A DNA stretch of 64,000 nt from positions 248,001 to 312,000 of the forward strand of contig CP150553.1 in the NCBI GenBank assembly GCA_049487715.1, in the 5' to 3' direction. The position numbers and the translations under genes were made by a program. Source of the stretch: Pycnococcus provasolii. Lineage: Eukaryota; Chlorophyta; Pseudoscourfieldiophyceae; Pseudoscourfieldiales. The notes under the pieces were generated by a model. It was given only the letters and a program-made list of their open reading frames with translations. It had not been told where the DNA came from and ran no database searches. Below, one piece after another: positions 9,982 to 20,214 of the stretch (positions are counted from its first letter, which is position 1; each line of letters starts with the position of its first letter).

Positions 9982-10366
9982 TGTACGCTTTTGGCTACGG
10001 GTTCGGGTTGGCTACGGGTTGGCTAAGGTACCATAGGTTCACAACACACTTTGAATACAACACCAACCCTTACAAACCCAAATCGTCCATTTTACAACCC
10101 TTCCACCCACCGCAAGTCGAAAAACATTGTCTGAACATGACGGGCAGGACATGCGCATCATTTTGCAACCTTCACTTTTTTTTTTCCGTTATAAAAATAA
10201 TGACGTTTTGGGTTGACCAATAGTGAAGTGAAACATAAAAATGGCGCCGACTTAAAAAGTTATGTGCCGGAGCGGGATCCCACAGAGACTTTTTTTTTCT
10301 CGACCTATTTTCTTGACCTATTATCGCCTCTGTACGCTTTTGGCTACGGGTTCGGGTTGGCTACGA
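9982..10366. repeat. Direct repeat (~36 bp) flanking a dispersed repeat copy
   Basis: The string tgtacgcttttggctacggg, with its continuation, occurs at 9982 and again at 10331. It brackets copy 1 of the dispersed element. It is too long for an ordinary target-site duplication; local duplication around the insertion is more likely. Confidence 0.65.
10059..10322 (-). repeat. Dispersed ~250-bp repeat, copy 1
   Basis: It matches, in reverse orientation, the sequences at 13161-13399 and 23273-23515. Shared words include aaaataggtcgag at one end, gggatcccgctc and aagtcggcgccattttta in the middle, and cttgcggtgggtggaaggg toward the other end. There is no coding capacity and no obvious terminal inverted repeats, so it is a MITE- or SINE-like family of unknown class. 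It lies between the tail-to-tail hydroxylase and M20 genes. Confidence 0.8.
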
Positions 10367-10379
10367 GGATAAATGTTTT

Positions 10380-11960
10380 TTACTCTTTCGATCGCATCAC
10401 AGTCAGGTAAATGTTCTCAGCACTTTTCAGCTGTGAAATTGCCAAAGACTCGTCCTTCGTGTGGGCGTCGGCGATAGTGCCTGGTCCGAGCACGACAGAG
10501 GGCACGTTGAGCGCCTCCGCGTAAACGCACGCCTCTGTTGCGTACGCTGCGCCACTCAGCGACGCATCGGGCACACCAGCTTTCTTCAAAAGGGCCAGAA
10601 TGTTGGCCTCAAATGACGTTGGTGCGGAGCTCGTAGCTCCGATACGGCGAAGTGGGTGGATGCTTCGAATATCTCGAAAGGCGGGCTGTCGTACGAAGAA
10701 CGGTGGTGCGGGAGCGCTGGCAGGTAGTCTTTTGGTCTCCGTGTTCCGGACTTCCTCGAGGCATTTTTCCAGCTTGTCGTACGTGTCGCGCGCTGACTCT
10801 CCTGGAACGAGGCGGCGATTAACGCTGATCAAACACGAGTCGGGAATGATGTTGTTTGCCGAACCGCAGCTAAGCGCCATAGTTAAGCTTGCAACAGCCT
10901 TACCTGGAATCAGATCCGCGGTTGCGTCGAGCGGCGCAATCCAGCACTCTTCGACGTGAGAGATGGTGCGCGCTGCGATGGAGAGCGCGTTGACGCCTCG
11001 GCTCGGATCGCTTGAGTGCGCAGCCACGCCAGCCGTCTCCAAATTCCATGTCATCACACCGTTGTGTGTGACAACAGGCTGCATGCTCGTCGGCTCGCCG
11101 ACCACAGAAAACCGCGGCTTGAGCCACGCCAGCTCGCTTCCGAGCGTCTCCTCGACGAATGCGTTCACACCAGTGAAACCACCCTCCTCGTCGACGCAAA
11201 AGACGAGCGCCACACCCTCATTTCTATTTTCGTCGCGCGCACGCTTGAGTAGTGCGATCAGCATCGCTGCCCCGCTTCCCTTGGTGTCCGTCGCTCCTCG
11301 TCCGACGACGCGAGTCTGATCTTTGTTGAGCTCGCCTGTGAACGGCGGGACGGTCATGCCCTCAGCAGAAACGGTGTCCACGTGACTGTGAAAGAGCTGC
11401 CATGGCGCGGCGTGTTCGTCTTCCTTCGACTTGGGTGGCAGGCGTATGAGGACGTTGAAGGTGTTGTTGTGCTGAAAAGCCGCGCGACCCTTCACGTAGT
11501 GCTTCGTGACCGTGGCTTCGGGCGTGTCCACGAGCGCACGTTTTGCAAATCCGTAAAGAAACTCGCTGATGGCCTGCTCTGGGTCGTGGTCGCGTCCTCC
11601 AACGTGTCTCGCGCTGACTGATGGTATGGACACCATGGCTTGCAGGAGCGCGACCACGTCACTTGTCGCGTTTCGTGAGAATGCGTCGTTCACGCGCGCA
11701 TCGATCGTTGCGAGGGCGGCAGTGGTTGGGTGAAGGTTTGACTCCACAGCGGTTGAAGCTGTTGAGTCGTTGCCGCATACGAGCCAGGAGATGTGATTTT
11801 GAATCACAATGCCGCCATCAAGAAAGGCAACAAGGGGCGAGTAGAAGACGGCCAAAGCTCCAAAGAAGATGCTGAATGCGAGCACAAACAGAGACATCAT
11901 GAGAGCGCGAATACGGAATGAAGTGGGATTGCTGAGAGGAAAAATATCTGGTTTATCCAC
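10380..11960 (-). CDS. M20-family deacetylase/peptidase (ArgE/DapE type), membrane-anchored
   Basis: The product is 526 aa. A membrane segment at about residues 20-42 (MMSLFVLAFSIFFGALAVFY) precedes the zinc hydrolase domain. Metal-site motifs of the ArgE/DapE/ACY1 group are present: FHSHVDTV, GATDTKGSGAAM, VDEEGGFTG and VVGEPT, and near the end TEACVYAEA then VLGPGTIADAHTKDE. The last pattern is typical of acetylornithine deacetylase-like enzymes, which remove N-acyl groups from amino acids. The exact substrate cannot be read from sequence, and the N-terminal anchor is unusual for arginine biosynthesis, so a secretory-pathway N-acyl amino acid hydrolase is possible. A telomere-like array lies just upstream. 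Confidence 0.82.
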   Translation of the reverse strand: MDKPDIFPLSNPTSFRIRALMMSLFVLAFSIFFGALAVFYSPLVAFLDGGIVIQNHISWLVCGNDSTASTAVESNLHPTTAALATIDARVNDAFSRNATSDVVALLQAMVSIPSVSARHVGGRDHDPEQAISEFLYGFAKRALVDTPEATVTKHYVKGRAAFQHNNTFNVLIRLPPKSKEDEHAAPWQLFHSHVDTVSAEGMTVPPFTGELNKDQTRVVGRGATDTKGSGAAMLIALLKRARDENRNEGVALVFCVDEEGGFTGVNAFVEETLGSELAWLKPRFSVVGEPTSMQPVVTHNGVMTWNLETAGVAAHSSDPSRGVNALSIAARTISHVEECWIAPLDATADLIPGKAVASLTMALSCGSANNIIPDSCLISVNRRLVPGESARDTYDKLEKCLEEVRNTETKRLPASAPAPPFFVRQPAFRDIRSIHPLRRIGATSSAPTSFEANILALLKKAGVPDASLSGAAYATEACVYAEALNVPSVVLGPGTIADAHTKDESLAISQLKSAENIYLTVMRSKE

Positions 11961-11997
11961 AAGATCAATACCAACTAAGAACGAAGAACGAAGCGCG

Positions 11998-12060
11998 TAA
12001 ACCCTAACCAGTAACCCTAACCAGTAACCCTAACCCTAATCCTAACCCTAACCCTAACCC
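11998..12060. promoter_or_regulatory. Telomere-like CCCTAA array in a divergent spacer
   Basis: The array is an imperfect run of ccctaa units with some agta interruptions. It lies 38 bp upstream of the M20 gene start and in the spacer shared with the next rightward gene. It may act like a plant telo-box or be an old interstitial telomere. Confidence 0.6.
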
Positions 12061-12397
12061 ACATGGTCCCCCCTCGAAGCCATCATCTCTGCTTTTGCCT
12101 TTGTGCTGTGAACGGAACGGAACGTTACACCACAGGCCACAGCACGTCAGCACAGGCTGACAGGTTGTGGATGCTCCCCCACCTTTTACATAAAAACGTT
12201 ACACATGTGCTTGTTTGTCATGCCCGCCGAATGAATGAATATTCCTGCCTGCCATAACATTATGCCATACTATCCCCTAAGGACCCTAAGGTATGTATGT
12301 TTCCACTCATTTCATTTCTCTGCTCTCACCATTATTATTATTGAGTGTTTGTGTGAGTGTGTGTGTTTCGTGTTTGTGTGATTATATAAGGTTTCCT

Positions 12398-13114
12398 ATG
12401 GTGATGATGATGCCGTCCTTGTCCTTGTTGTCCTTGGTGTATCCTTGTGGATGGTGCATTTCTAATCATGGTGGTTCCTCGACTCGTCAGGATCGGTCGT
12501 CGAAACTTCGCGTGATTCCTCGACTTGGAAGTGTCATTCTCATGATTAGCGTCCTGGTGGTAATGGGACTGCTGTCCGGTGACACAGAGTTTGCCGCGGC
12601 GGGACGAACGACGGACTTGAACGGCGGATTCAAAGGCGCGTCAAGTGGAAGGAAGGTGTACAGACTCCACCAAACTGCAAACACAAAAAGCAATACCAAC
12701 GGACGCCAACAAGCTGGCGTGCAAGTGAAGGAGCTGACGATGAAGAGCGTCGATGGCGCTAAATATGCAGTCTCTATTGAAGAGAAGGATGTCGACCTCA
12801 AAGCTTTGCCCCAGCAGACGACGACGGCGGCGGCGACACTTGTAGACCAATATCCGCAGCTGAAGCGATCGGTTGACCACATCGCCGACCTGCCTCTGTG
12901 GAAACTCGTGCCCATGGGACCGCAGTTCATGGACACGGTGGAAAAAGCTTACGGCAAGTCATTTGCAAAAATATGCAAGTTTCGGCTTAACACAGATATC
13001 CTACTACTACTAGGCAAAATGGCGAGTACTACGTTTAATCCGCTGGGAGCTGTTGGAGGCGATGTCGGCTACGGATTGCTGCAGGCGGGTTTTGTGCCAA
13101 TGGCAATGGGTTGA
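12398..13114 (+). CDS. Unknown protein with N-terminal membrane or signal segments
   Basis: The product is about 238 aa from the ATG at 12398; the frame is open back to 12293. The N-terminal part has two hydrophobic stretches ([15 protein letters not shown] and [17 protein letters not shown]), then a polar, Thr/Gln-rich region, and a C-terminal half with the segment [20 protein letters not shown] and a Gly-rich tail. I recognise no family. The coding potential is supported by normal codon use and length, but the extreme N-terminus looks low-complexity and may be untranslated. Confidence 0.45.
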   Translation: MVMMMPSLSLLSLVYPCGWCISNHGGSSTRQDRSSKLRVIPRLGSVILMISVLVVMGLLSGDTEFAAAGRTTDLNGGFKGASSGRKVYRLHQTANTKSNTNGRQQAGVQVKELTMKSVDGAKYAVSIEEKDVDLKALPQQTTTAAATLVDQYPQLKRSVDHIADLPLWKLVPMGPQFMDTVEKAYGKSFAKICKFRLNTDILLLLGKMASTTFNPLGAVGGDVGYGLLQAGFVPMAMG

Positions 13115-13160
13115 AACGTTTGACTTGTAAGATCGCAACGTTTAGATTTCCGATAAAATA

Positions 13161-13399
13161 AATAGGTCGAGAAAAAAAAAGTCCCTGTGGGATCCCGCTC
13201 TGGCACAGAACTTTTTAAGTCGGCGCCATTTTTATGTTTCACCTCACTGTTGGTCAACCCAAAACGTCATTATTTTTATAACGGAAAAAAAAGTTAAGGT
13301 TGCGCATGTCCTGCCCGTCATGTTCAGACAATTGTTTTCGACTTGCGGTGGGTGGAAGGGTTTTTAATGGACGATTAAGGTTGGTTAGGGTTGGTGTTT
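13161..13399 (+). repeat. Dispersed ~250-bp repeat, copy 2
   Basis: It shares the same ordered blocks as copies 1 and 3 and lies about 45 bp after the stop of the upstream gene, in a tail-to-tail spacer. Its right end (agggttggtgtt) matches the left end of copy 1 in reverse. Confidence 0.8.
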
Positions 13400-13596
13400 T
13401 ATTTGTAATAACTGTACAGTATTTCATTGACAACCTTGAGCAAGGTGCTGACCAGACTGACCAGCGTATTTGAATGAGCGATGCTAAGAATATAGATTAC
13501 TATGATGGTTGCTATTCATTCCAAAGAATCCTTACGTAGACGTCGACGTGCAAAATTTCACACACACAAAAAAGTCCACGCCTCTCACGTCGAGAC

Positions 13597-15288
13597 CTAT
13601 CCGATCTTTGCACGCTTCTTCAGAGGTTCAACCTCAGGGTAAGGTTCTTCGTCAGATGCCGTATCTATTGACTTCGCATCAGCAGCTTCATCAAGGATAT
13701 TTTCCGGTGAATTTTGGATACTTCCCTTCAGCACATTCATGAGCAGAATGTTCTGTTGCTCTAATGCAAGTAGCCTCGACTCCACGCCCGAGACACGACC
13801 AAGCACTGCTTGCGTAGAAGCTAGTGCTCCAGACATTTGCATAGCGGCCGCCATATTCATGCAGTCTTGCATAGCTTGAGCAGCTCGCGCGAAAGAATCG
13901 GCAAGCATCACCGGCGTCACTTGTTCGCCAGCGGTGAATCCTAGCACACCGACTGATCCCATCGGTGGAAGTGCTGCTTTGCCAGCCGCATGGCTCGTCG
14001 AAGGCCGTGCTCCCGCGCCATCAGATGCGTATTGCGACGGAAGCTCTCCGTGAAGATCATTCTGCTCCTTTGCCCACTTTGCGAGGTTTTCATCCGATGG
14101 CTGCGAATTGGTGGTGTTTGTGAAAGCGCACTTCGCGTGGTCCATGATGTCGTGCCACTCTCGCTCGCTGAGCATCGAAACGAGTCGTCCGTCGGCACCG
14201 AAGCTCCCGCACAGCCGGCGCACGTGCGTGTGATCAGCGATTGCGTGACGCAGGAAGAGGCCGACGCTCAGCTGAGGCAGCTTTCCCATGCCCAGCACGG
14301 TCATTCCCAGCTCGGAGCGGAGCCGCTTTGCCTTCTCGTCGCCGAGGTGAGGAAGGTGGCGCACGTCGCTGTCAATGCGAACATCGTCGCGACTCAGCTT
14401 TCTCATATCGGGCATTCCCGCGCGCGAGCTCTTGACGACGAAGGGATTCGACAGAGCGCCTTTCACGCGCACGTCACCCACCGAGCCGTCGATGTAAACG
14501 CCAAGACGGTATTTTCCCGACGGATGCGCGGAAGAAACGTCCGTGGCACAGAGTCCATCGAGACGCGCGATGAGCTTGCTGCCATCGTGTACAGCTATGA
14601 GACGTGTTATTTTCAGGCCGCGCAGCAACGCACCCTTGCCGCGCTCGGCACGTGGTCGCAGAGGTGGTGCGTCCGGCGACTCCGCAGATCCACTGAGCAC
14701 CTCCACGCGGATGGGCACGTTGACGAGTGCACTCAGGATGTCCGCAGGGCCCCTGACTTCCACGCAAAGTGCATTGCCGCGTAAGTCCTTCAGCTGCTCT
14801 CCGGCATAGTTGTTCATGGTGACAGGTACGGCGAATCTGATCAAGGGACTTCCGTCGGGGGCCATTGTCAAGTTCTCCTCCTTCGCGGAGTCAGGCTCAT
14901 ACTTCTGGGCAGAGGATGGCAGTCCTAAGTAGGGCGTGGTTGTTGTGTCCGATACCCCATAGCGTATGTGTGGTGGCGGCGGTGGTGGTGGCGGTGGTGG
15001 TGGCGGCGGTGCTGATCCCTGCGCAGCTGCTCCCTCGCCATCTGAGCCTTTTCCTGACGCGAGCTCAAGCAGTCCTGTTTTCGTTTTGTATGATTTTGAT
15101 GTGTCGTTTGTAAGCACAAGGTTACGTTAGGTTTGCACGCAGTGGAGAGGTGTATTTGTTGTTTTTTGCAACGTACCTTCAGCGAGGTCGAGGCCGGCCC
15201 TTTCGTGCTCCTCTTTCTCGTGTGGGTTATTCGACGCGTGCCTGCTAACGAGTCGCCCCTGGCTGAGGCTGTAGTGCGCCGCTGCCAT
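13597..15288 (-). CDS. Unknown, probably nuclear protein; two exons
   Basis: Exon 1 is 15177-15288 (MAAAHYSLSQGRLVSR...) and exon 2 is 13597-15074. The intron has a GTACGT donor and a gaaaacag acceptor, and joining gives ...DLAEGLLELASGK in frame. The product (about 530 aa) has a run of ~13 prolines, a beta-rich middle region (IRFAVPVTMNNYAG to GKYRLGVYIDGSVGDVRVKGALSNPFVVKS), then a helical part (HLPHLGDEKAKRLRSELGM), and a basic C-terminus (PLKKRAKIG) resembling a nuclear localisation signal. The middle part faintly recalls the ligand/DNA-binding region of plant CBP60 proteins, but this is weak and no function is assigned. Confidence 0.65.
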
Positions 15289-15298
15289 GTCCACGAGC

Positions 15299-16784
15299 CC
15301 CAAAGTCTTACCGAAGATGTGGGAAAAAATGGTTGGTGTACGGAAATGCGAAAAACCACACCACAAAAACCGAGCGCACACGCACAGAGGCCGCCCAAAG
15401 CGCTAAGCTAAGGCTAACCCAAAGCCAATCAGACGCCCAAAACCAGAAAAAGCAAGCAGAGCAAGCGGAGCAAACAAGCAGAGCACAGGAGCAGACACTA
15501 GGAATATACAACAATGTCCCAAAGAATGAATGTGGTTGCTTGCGAACCGGACAAGGATGGCTTAAGGTGAGGGGAACGACGACGACGACGAGCACGACAC
15601 GCCGTCCGTGGTGAGGAAAAGTAGAACTATGTATGTACGGTACGGTACGGTAGGTTGCCCACTGGAGGTTGCTCGAACTCACTGTACTCTCGAAGCTTGC
15701 AAGTACTCTCTAACCTTAGGTGGTAGCTGCGGACTTGGCTACCTTTGGTGAACCGGGCCTTCTCTGGCTTCGCTTTCACAACTTCGGAACTTCATCCTTC
15801 ATCCTTCTTACACGTCCTCGGGTGTCGTCCGTCCCTCGATCACTCGATGCATAGTCTATCGTAGACTATTCTAGCCTTAGGGTATCGTAGCGATTGGCAT
15901 TATTTCGCAACGCCATTCCTGCTATCATACCTCGTACAGTATACTTGAGAATATTCGGCAGACTGCTCTGCAATCTGCATCTGGTGTCAGGCAGTCTGGT
16001 GGAAGTCTCGACGCGCAAGGCAGCAAGCAACCCATTAATTGCGGGCGTGTGTGTCCAATGTCCATGTCATGTTGTCTTGCGCGTTTTTGATCAACAAATT
16101 CTCTGTTTTCTTGCGATTTTTCTTGCGATTTTACGCGTTATTATGAAATGTGTCAGGAAAAGCTTCGCGCGACGCGAGTAACTTACAGGGTTGGGCCAGG
16201 TGGTTGGGCCTCTATAGCTACTTCCCAAACAGGCCAAACATAGGGTACAGTAGAGGTTCGTGACATCACTCCCTTAAGCGTTAAGGTACTGTAGACGTTC
16301 CGTTCGTAAAGCCTGTTCTTCAATCTTCAGTTCCCTCCGAATCGAAGTAAAGGTATCCCCCCTCTCCAGCAGAACAGTACCCGGTAGTGAGAACCCCAGA
16401 TTTTCTCGAAGACGAAGACGAAGACGAAGAGGAGAAGGAAGAGGGAGATCTCCGGAAGAACAGACAACAGACAAGACATCTAGAGAGATGACGAGACCTG
16501 ACGAACGCATAAAGCTGAAGAGGGACACTGGGACACCTCGCTCGAAGGGAGTCCTCTGGCATCTGGGATGACATGGATCTCGAGATGCCCTTGGAACCCC
16601 GAAAACGAGACCTAGCTAAAGCTAGCACTGAGTGTTTTGGAGTCCCCTAATGTGATTTCCATTTGAGAATTTGAGGGGGGGTTGAGGGACCCGCACCTTC
16701 GTACTGATTTGAGTGGTCGGTTCTTGCCGCCCTCCCCGGTTCGAGTTTGAGAAATCTCACTTCATTCTCCCCTCCCTGTGGTGT
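15299..16784. other. Intergenic region with small repeats
   Basis: No convincing gene is seen. It contains a short perfect hairpin at about 15851-15869 (atagtcta, loop tcg, tagactat), tandem cggta units near 15637-15650, and a run of gaagac units at about 16408-16430. It should hold the promoters of the divergent gene pair on either side. Confidence 0.4.
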
Positions 16785-18545
16785 ATGCTCCGGTACTTGG
16801 CGGACTGCTGCGGCAAGTTTAATCGTGGCTCCTCCTTATCTGTGCGTGGTGCTGCTTCTGCTGTAGTTGGTGCCGGTAGTGTAGGTGCTACTTTAGGGAA
16901 CTCTCTCCTAGACTCCTCATTATCTGCAGCTCCTTCTGCTGCCGGGTCCCCAGCTCCTTCATCCTCGCCTTCATCCTCCAACCCGATCAGCATGGGCGGA
17001 GGTGGTGCGGTTGAGGCGAATGCCGCGCACTCGTTTGATTATGATATGGTCGTGATCGGTGGTGGAAGTGGTGGACTCGCGGCGTCCAAGGAGGCGGCGA
17101 AACTTGGGAAGAAAGTTGCTTGTTTGGACTTTGTCACGCCGTCGCCGCAGGGAACGAAGTGGGGACTCGGAGGAACGTGCGTGAACGTCGGATGCATCCC
17201 CAAAAAACTTATGCACCAAGCGGGCATCCTAGGCGAGGGATTCTCCGACGCGCGCGCGTACGGATGGAACGTTCCGGAGCCTGGAAGCGAAAACGCAATC
17301 AAGCACGACTGGCCCAACATGGTGAACGCCATCCAGGACCACATCGGAAGCCTCAACTGGGGATACAAGACGGCGCTGCGTGACAACGGAGTTACGTACA
17401 TCAACGCCAAGGGCAAGCTTCTGGATGCGCACACAATCGAGTGCACCAAGAAGAACGGAAGCACGAGCACCGTGACGGCGCAAACAATCGTCATCGCCGT
17501 TGGCGGCCGCCCCGCGTACCCTGGCGTCGAGGGTGACAAGGAGTGCTGCCTCACCTCCGACGACATCTTCAGCTTGGACACGCCTCCCGGAAAGACGCTG
17601 TGCATCGGCGCGTCGTACATCAGCCTCGAGACGGCGGGATTTCTCAACGCTCTTGGCTACGACACAACCGTTATGGCACGAAGCATTTTCCTGCGCGGAT
17701 TTGACCAGGAGATTGCCGAGCACATTGCAGGATACATGGAGCGCCAAGGAGTGAAGATGGTTCGCCGCTGCAGCCCAAAGAAGTTCGAGAAGGTTAAGGA
17801 CGAGAGCGGCGCGGACAAGATCAAGGTGACGTACACGAACAGCGACTACGGATTCGACGTCGAGATGCTCTTCGACACCGTGATCGTCGCGACGGGACGT
17901 CGTGCGGACACGGTGAACCTCGGCCTCGAGGCTGCTGGCGTGGAGTTTGACGGCAAGATTGGTAAGATTCCCGTGAACGAGTTTGAGCAGACGAACGTTG
18001 CGAACATCTTTGCCATCGGAGATGTGCTCGAGTCGCGGCAGGAGCTCACGCCCGTCGCCATCAAGGCTGGCACGCTTCTCGCACGTCGCCTGTATGGCAA
18101 GGGAACGCGCAAGATGGACTACAACCTCGTGGCCACGACGGTGTTCACGCCACTCGAGTACGGCTGCACCGGCTACAGCGAGGAGGACGCCATCGAGAAG
18201 TTTGGCAAGGACAACATTGAGAGCTACATCTCATACCTCAAGCCTCTGGAGTGGACCATGAACCATGCGGAGCACAACGGGCAGGCGGTTCGTGAGGAGA
18301 ACGTGTGCTTCATGAAGATTCTGACGAACAAGGCGGACAACGAGAGGGTTGTCGGCTTCCACTACTGCGGCCCGAATGCTGGTGAAATCACGCAGGGCAT
18401 TGCGGTGGCGGTGAAGGTTGGATGCACGAAGTTTGACCTTGACGAGACGGTTGGCATTCACCCGACAGTGGCGGAGGAGATGACCATCTTGGACGTCACC
18501 AAGGCATCTGGTCTGGATGCCAAGAAGAAGGGATGCTGAGGTTAA
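16785..18545 (+). CDS. TXNRD: Thioredoxin reductase, C-terminal GCUG selenoprotein
   Basis: This is a large-type (animal-like) NADPH-thioredoxin reductase of about 586 aa. After a variable N-terminal extension the FAD-binding start VVIGGGSGGLAASKEAAKLGKKVACLDF and the redox disulfide GGTCVNVGCIPKK are clear, followed by the NADPH and dimer-interface domains (HPTVAEEMT). The frame reaches ...KKKGC and then TGA (18537-18539), GGT, TAA. Reading the TGA as selenocysteine gives the canonical Gly-Cys-Sec-Gly C-terminus, so the true stop is at 18543-18545. A SECIS-like stem lies downstream. The N-terminus is uncertain: ATG 16785 gives a leader (MLRYLADCCGKFNRGSS) that might target an organelle, while ATG 16992 gives a short cytosolic form. 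Confidence 0.92.
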
Positions 18546-18744
18546 AGTGGCTCTCTGGTAGAAGCGGGACGTTAAGGCGTGACGGGCGATATATCGTCTT
18601 TCGCGCTACGTCCCGAACGGCTTCCAGGAGCGACTTATGATCTTGCACGTATGATATTTGCTGGCATAATTATTTTGTTTGGATTTGTTTTTGCGGCGCA
18701 AACAAGGTGTTTGTGCTCGAAAATAGACCCAAAAAAATAGCTAA

Positions 18745-18801
18745 GTGACGGTGCGCACACGCGTAAACCCGGTTCTCTTTCGGGATGTGTGCGCCTTGAT
18801 A
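18745..18801 (+). promoter_or_regulatory. Candidate type 2 SECIS element in the 3' UTR of thioredoxin reductase
   Basis: About 205 nt after the UGA the transcript has, in order: UGA of the quartet (18746-18748), a helix arm gcgcacac (18753-18760), AAA in the apical loop (18765-18767), a mini-helix cccg/cggg (18768-18771 with 18781-18784), the returning arm gtgtgcgc (18787-18794), and GA of the quartet (18798-18799). This is the arrangement of a eukaryotic type 2 SECIS. The helix has one bulge near the quartet, and the spacing from quartet to AAA (16 nt) is slightly long. Confidence 0.75.
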
Positions 18802-19047
18802 TGTTTTGCCATGCATCATCGTGCAGCAGTGTGTTTTGTTTTCCTTTGGCGGGTGTGAGAAAAAAAAACGTGAAGTTAAAAAAAAACGAGCATTAAGGAT
18901 TACAATACCAACACACGTTTTTAAAATCTGTCTGGCCCGCTCACGTCTCTCCTCACACGCACAGTCCCACTTCCCCAAAAAGTCGTTTTTGGTGTACCAG
19001 CATATACTGGTACTCATAACGGGCGCGTGGTATTCTAAATGTTCTCC

Positions 19048-19998
19048 TTAGTTCACCACGTCGAAAACAAGCCTGCGCGATTTGAGCGGTGACCATTTCC
19101 ATCGCTTGTAGTACACAGCCTGAATCAGAACCAGGCTGAGGACGAAAATAAACTTCACGCCCATCAACTTTCGCTCGTCCGCCTCTGGTTCCGCGGCCCA
19201 TGCAAGGAAGGTGGTGACGTCCTTCGCCATTTGACTTTCGGTTGCTGGCGTTCCGTCGTCGTACTCGACACCGCCATCCGTGAGCATCTTCGGCATGGCG
19301 ATAGCCCCGCCGGGAAAGTACGGGTTGTAGTGCAGCCCCTCGCGAACGGTGACTCCCGCGGGAGGCTCGCGATATCCAAGAAGCAGAGAGAAGACGTAGT
19401 TCTGGCCGTCGTGGCGTGCCTTGGTGATAAGGCTGAGATCTGGCGGGTATGCGCCACCGTTGGCGTACCTCGCAGCCGCCTCGTTTTTGTACGGGCGCGG
19501 GAGCGGGTCGCTCAGCTTGGCGATGCGATCAAACATCTCGCCTGTGTCATCCGGCCCGTCCGTCACCTCAACCTCCTCGAGCGCCGTCTTCATCTCCTCC
19601 TCCGTGTACGCAACACCGACGAGGTCGCGGTAGTACAACCTGCCAACGCTGTGGCAGGATGCGCAAACCGCCTGGTACACCTGGTGTCCGCGTCGGATGC
19701 TCGCGTGATCGTAGGAGGACATGACGCCGTTGTGAGGCCACGGGAACTGCGCGCTGTGAAGTCCGTGCTCCGCCTCGTCGGAGCGTGTCGTGTCGCTGAG
19801 TCCGTACAGCGCTCCGACGGAAAGGCCGGCGATGGCGCCGAGCCTGAGCGTTGCCGACGCGACGGACTCCGAGGAGTTGGCATCGGACTTTGCGGCGGCG
19901 ACGGAGACTGCGGGAACAGCGGCTGAGGACGCGACGGAACGCACGGATCCGAGCGCGCGGCTGGAAAAGGGCGCCAACACACGCAGCAGCGACGACAT
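19048..19998 (-). CDS. CYC1: Cytochrome c1, heme protein of mitochondrial complex III
   Basis: The product is about 316 aa. It has a basic/Ser-Ala-rich presequence (MSSLLRVLAPFSSRALGSVRS), a hydrophobic bipartite segment (GAIAGLSVGALYGL), and then the mature domain with the heme site VCASCHSVGRLYYRDLVG (CxxCH). The axial Met lies in GGAIAMPKML, and there is one C-terminal membrane anchor (GVKFIFVLSLVLIQAVYY) followed by a basic tail. It carries electrons from the Rieske protein to cytochrome c in the inner membrane. A second ATG lies six codons further upstream (20016). Telo-box-like motifs sit upstream in the divergent spacer. Confidence 0.95.
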   Translation of the reverse strand: MSSLLRVLAPFSSRALGSVRSVASSAAVPAVSVAAAKSDANSSESVASATLRLGAIAGLSVGALYGLSDTTRSDEAEHGLHSAQFPWPHNGVMSSYDHASIRRGHQVYQAVCASCHSVGRLYYRDLVGVAYTEEEMKTALEEVEVTDGPDDTGEMFDRIAKLSDPLPRPYKNEAAARYANGGAYPPDLSLITKARHDGQNYVFSLLLGYREPPAGVTVREGLHYNPYFPGGAIAMPKMLTDGGVEYDDGTPATESQMAKDVTTFLAWAAEPEADERKLMGVKFIFVLSLVLIQAVYYKRWKWSPLKSRRLVFDVVN

Positions 19999-20057
19999 GC
20001 TATGCGCTGCCGGCAAGAAATGGAAAGGTGACGTCGAGGTCTACGGGGACGGCCGAA

Positions 20058-20135
20058 CTAGGGTAGGGTTTTTTTCAGAAAGTTTTGTGCAAATTAATCT
20101 GAACTAACCCCTAACCCAATTGGGGGTTTGGGTTA
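20058..20135. promoter_or_regulatory. Telo-box-like motifs between cytochrome c1 and the next gene
   Basis: There are three clustered motifs: ctagggtagggttt (20058-20071), ctaacccctaaccc (20104-20117) and gggtttgggttaa (20123-20135). They resemble AAACCCTAA telo-boxes of plant promoters and lie between two divergent starts. Confidence 0.5.
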
Positions 20136-20214
20136 ATTAGGGGGGTTCCACTCGACCGGATTTTCCACTATCCAGTTCCACTCCTATTTTTTGTATAAGT
20201 CATCGTATCCGTGC

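Noticed and set aside
11998-12060. Chromosome end or assembly joint at the telomere-like array
   Set aside because: The array is short, imperfect and flanked by normal genes on both sides, with similar strings at several other spacers.
18565-18615. Hairpin cgggacgt/acgtcccg just after the thioredoxin reductase stop, first considered as SECIS
   Set aside because: It lacks the UGA...AA...GA arrangement; the stem at 18745-18801 fits much better. It may still aid readthrough.
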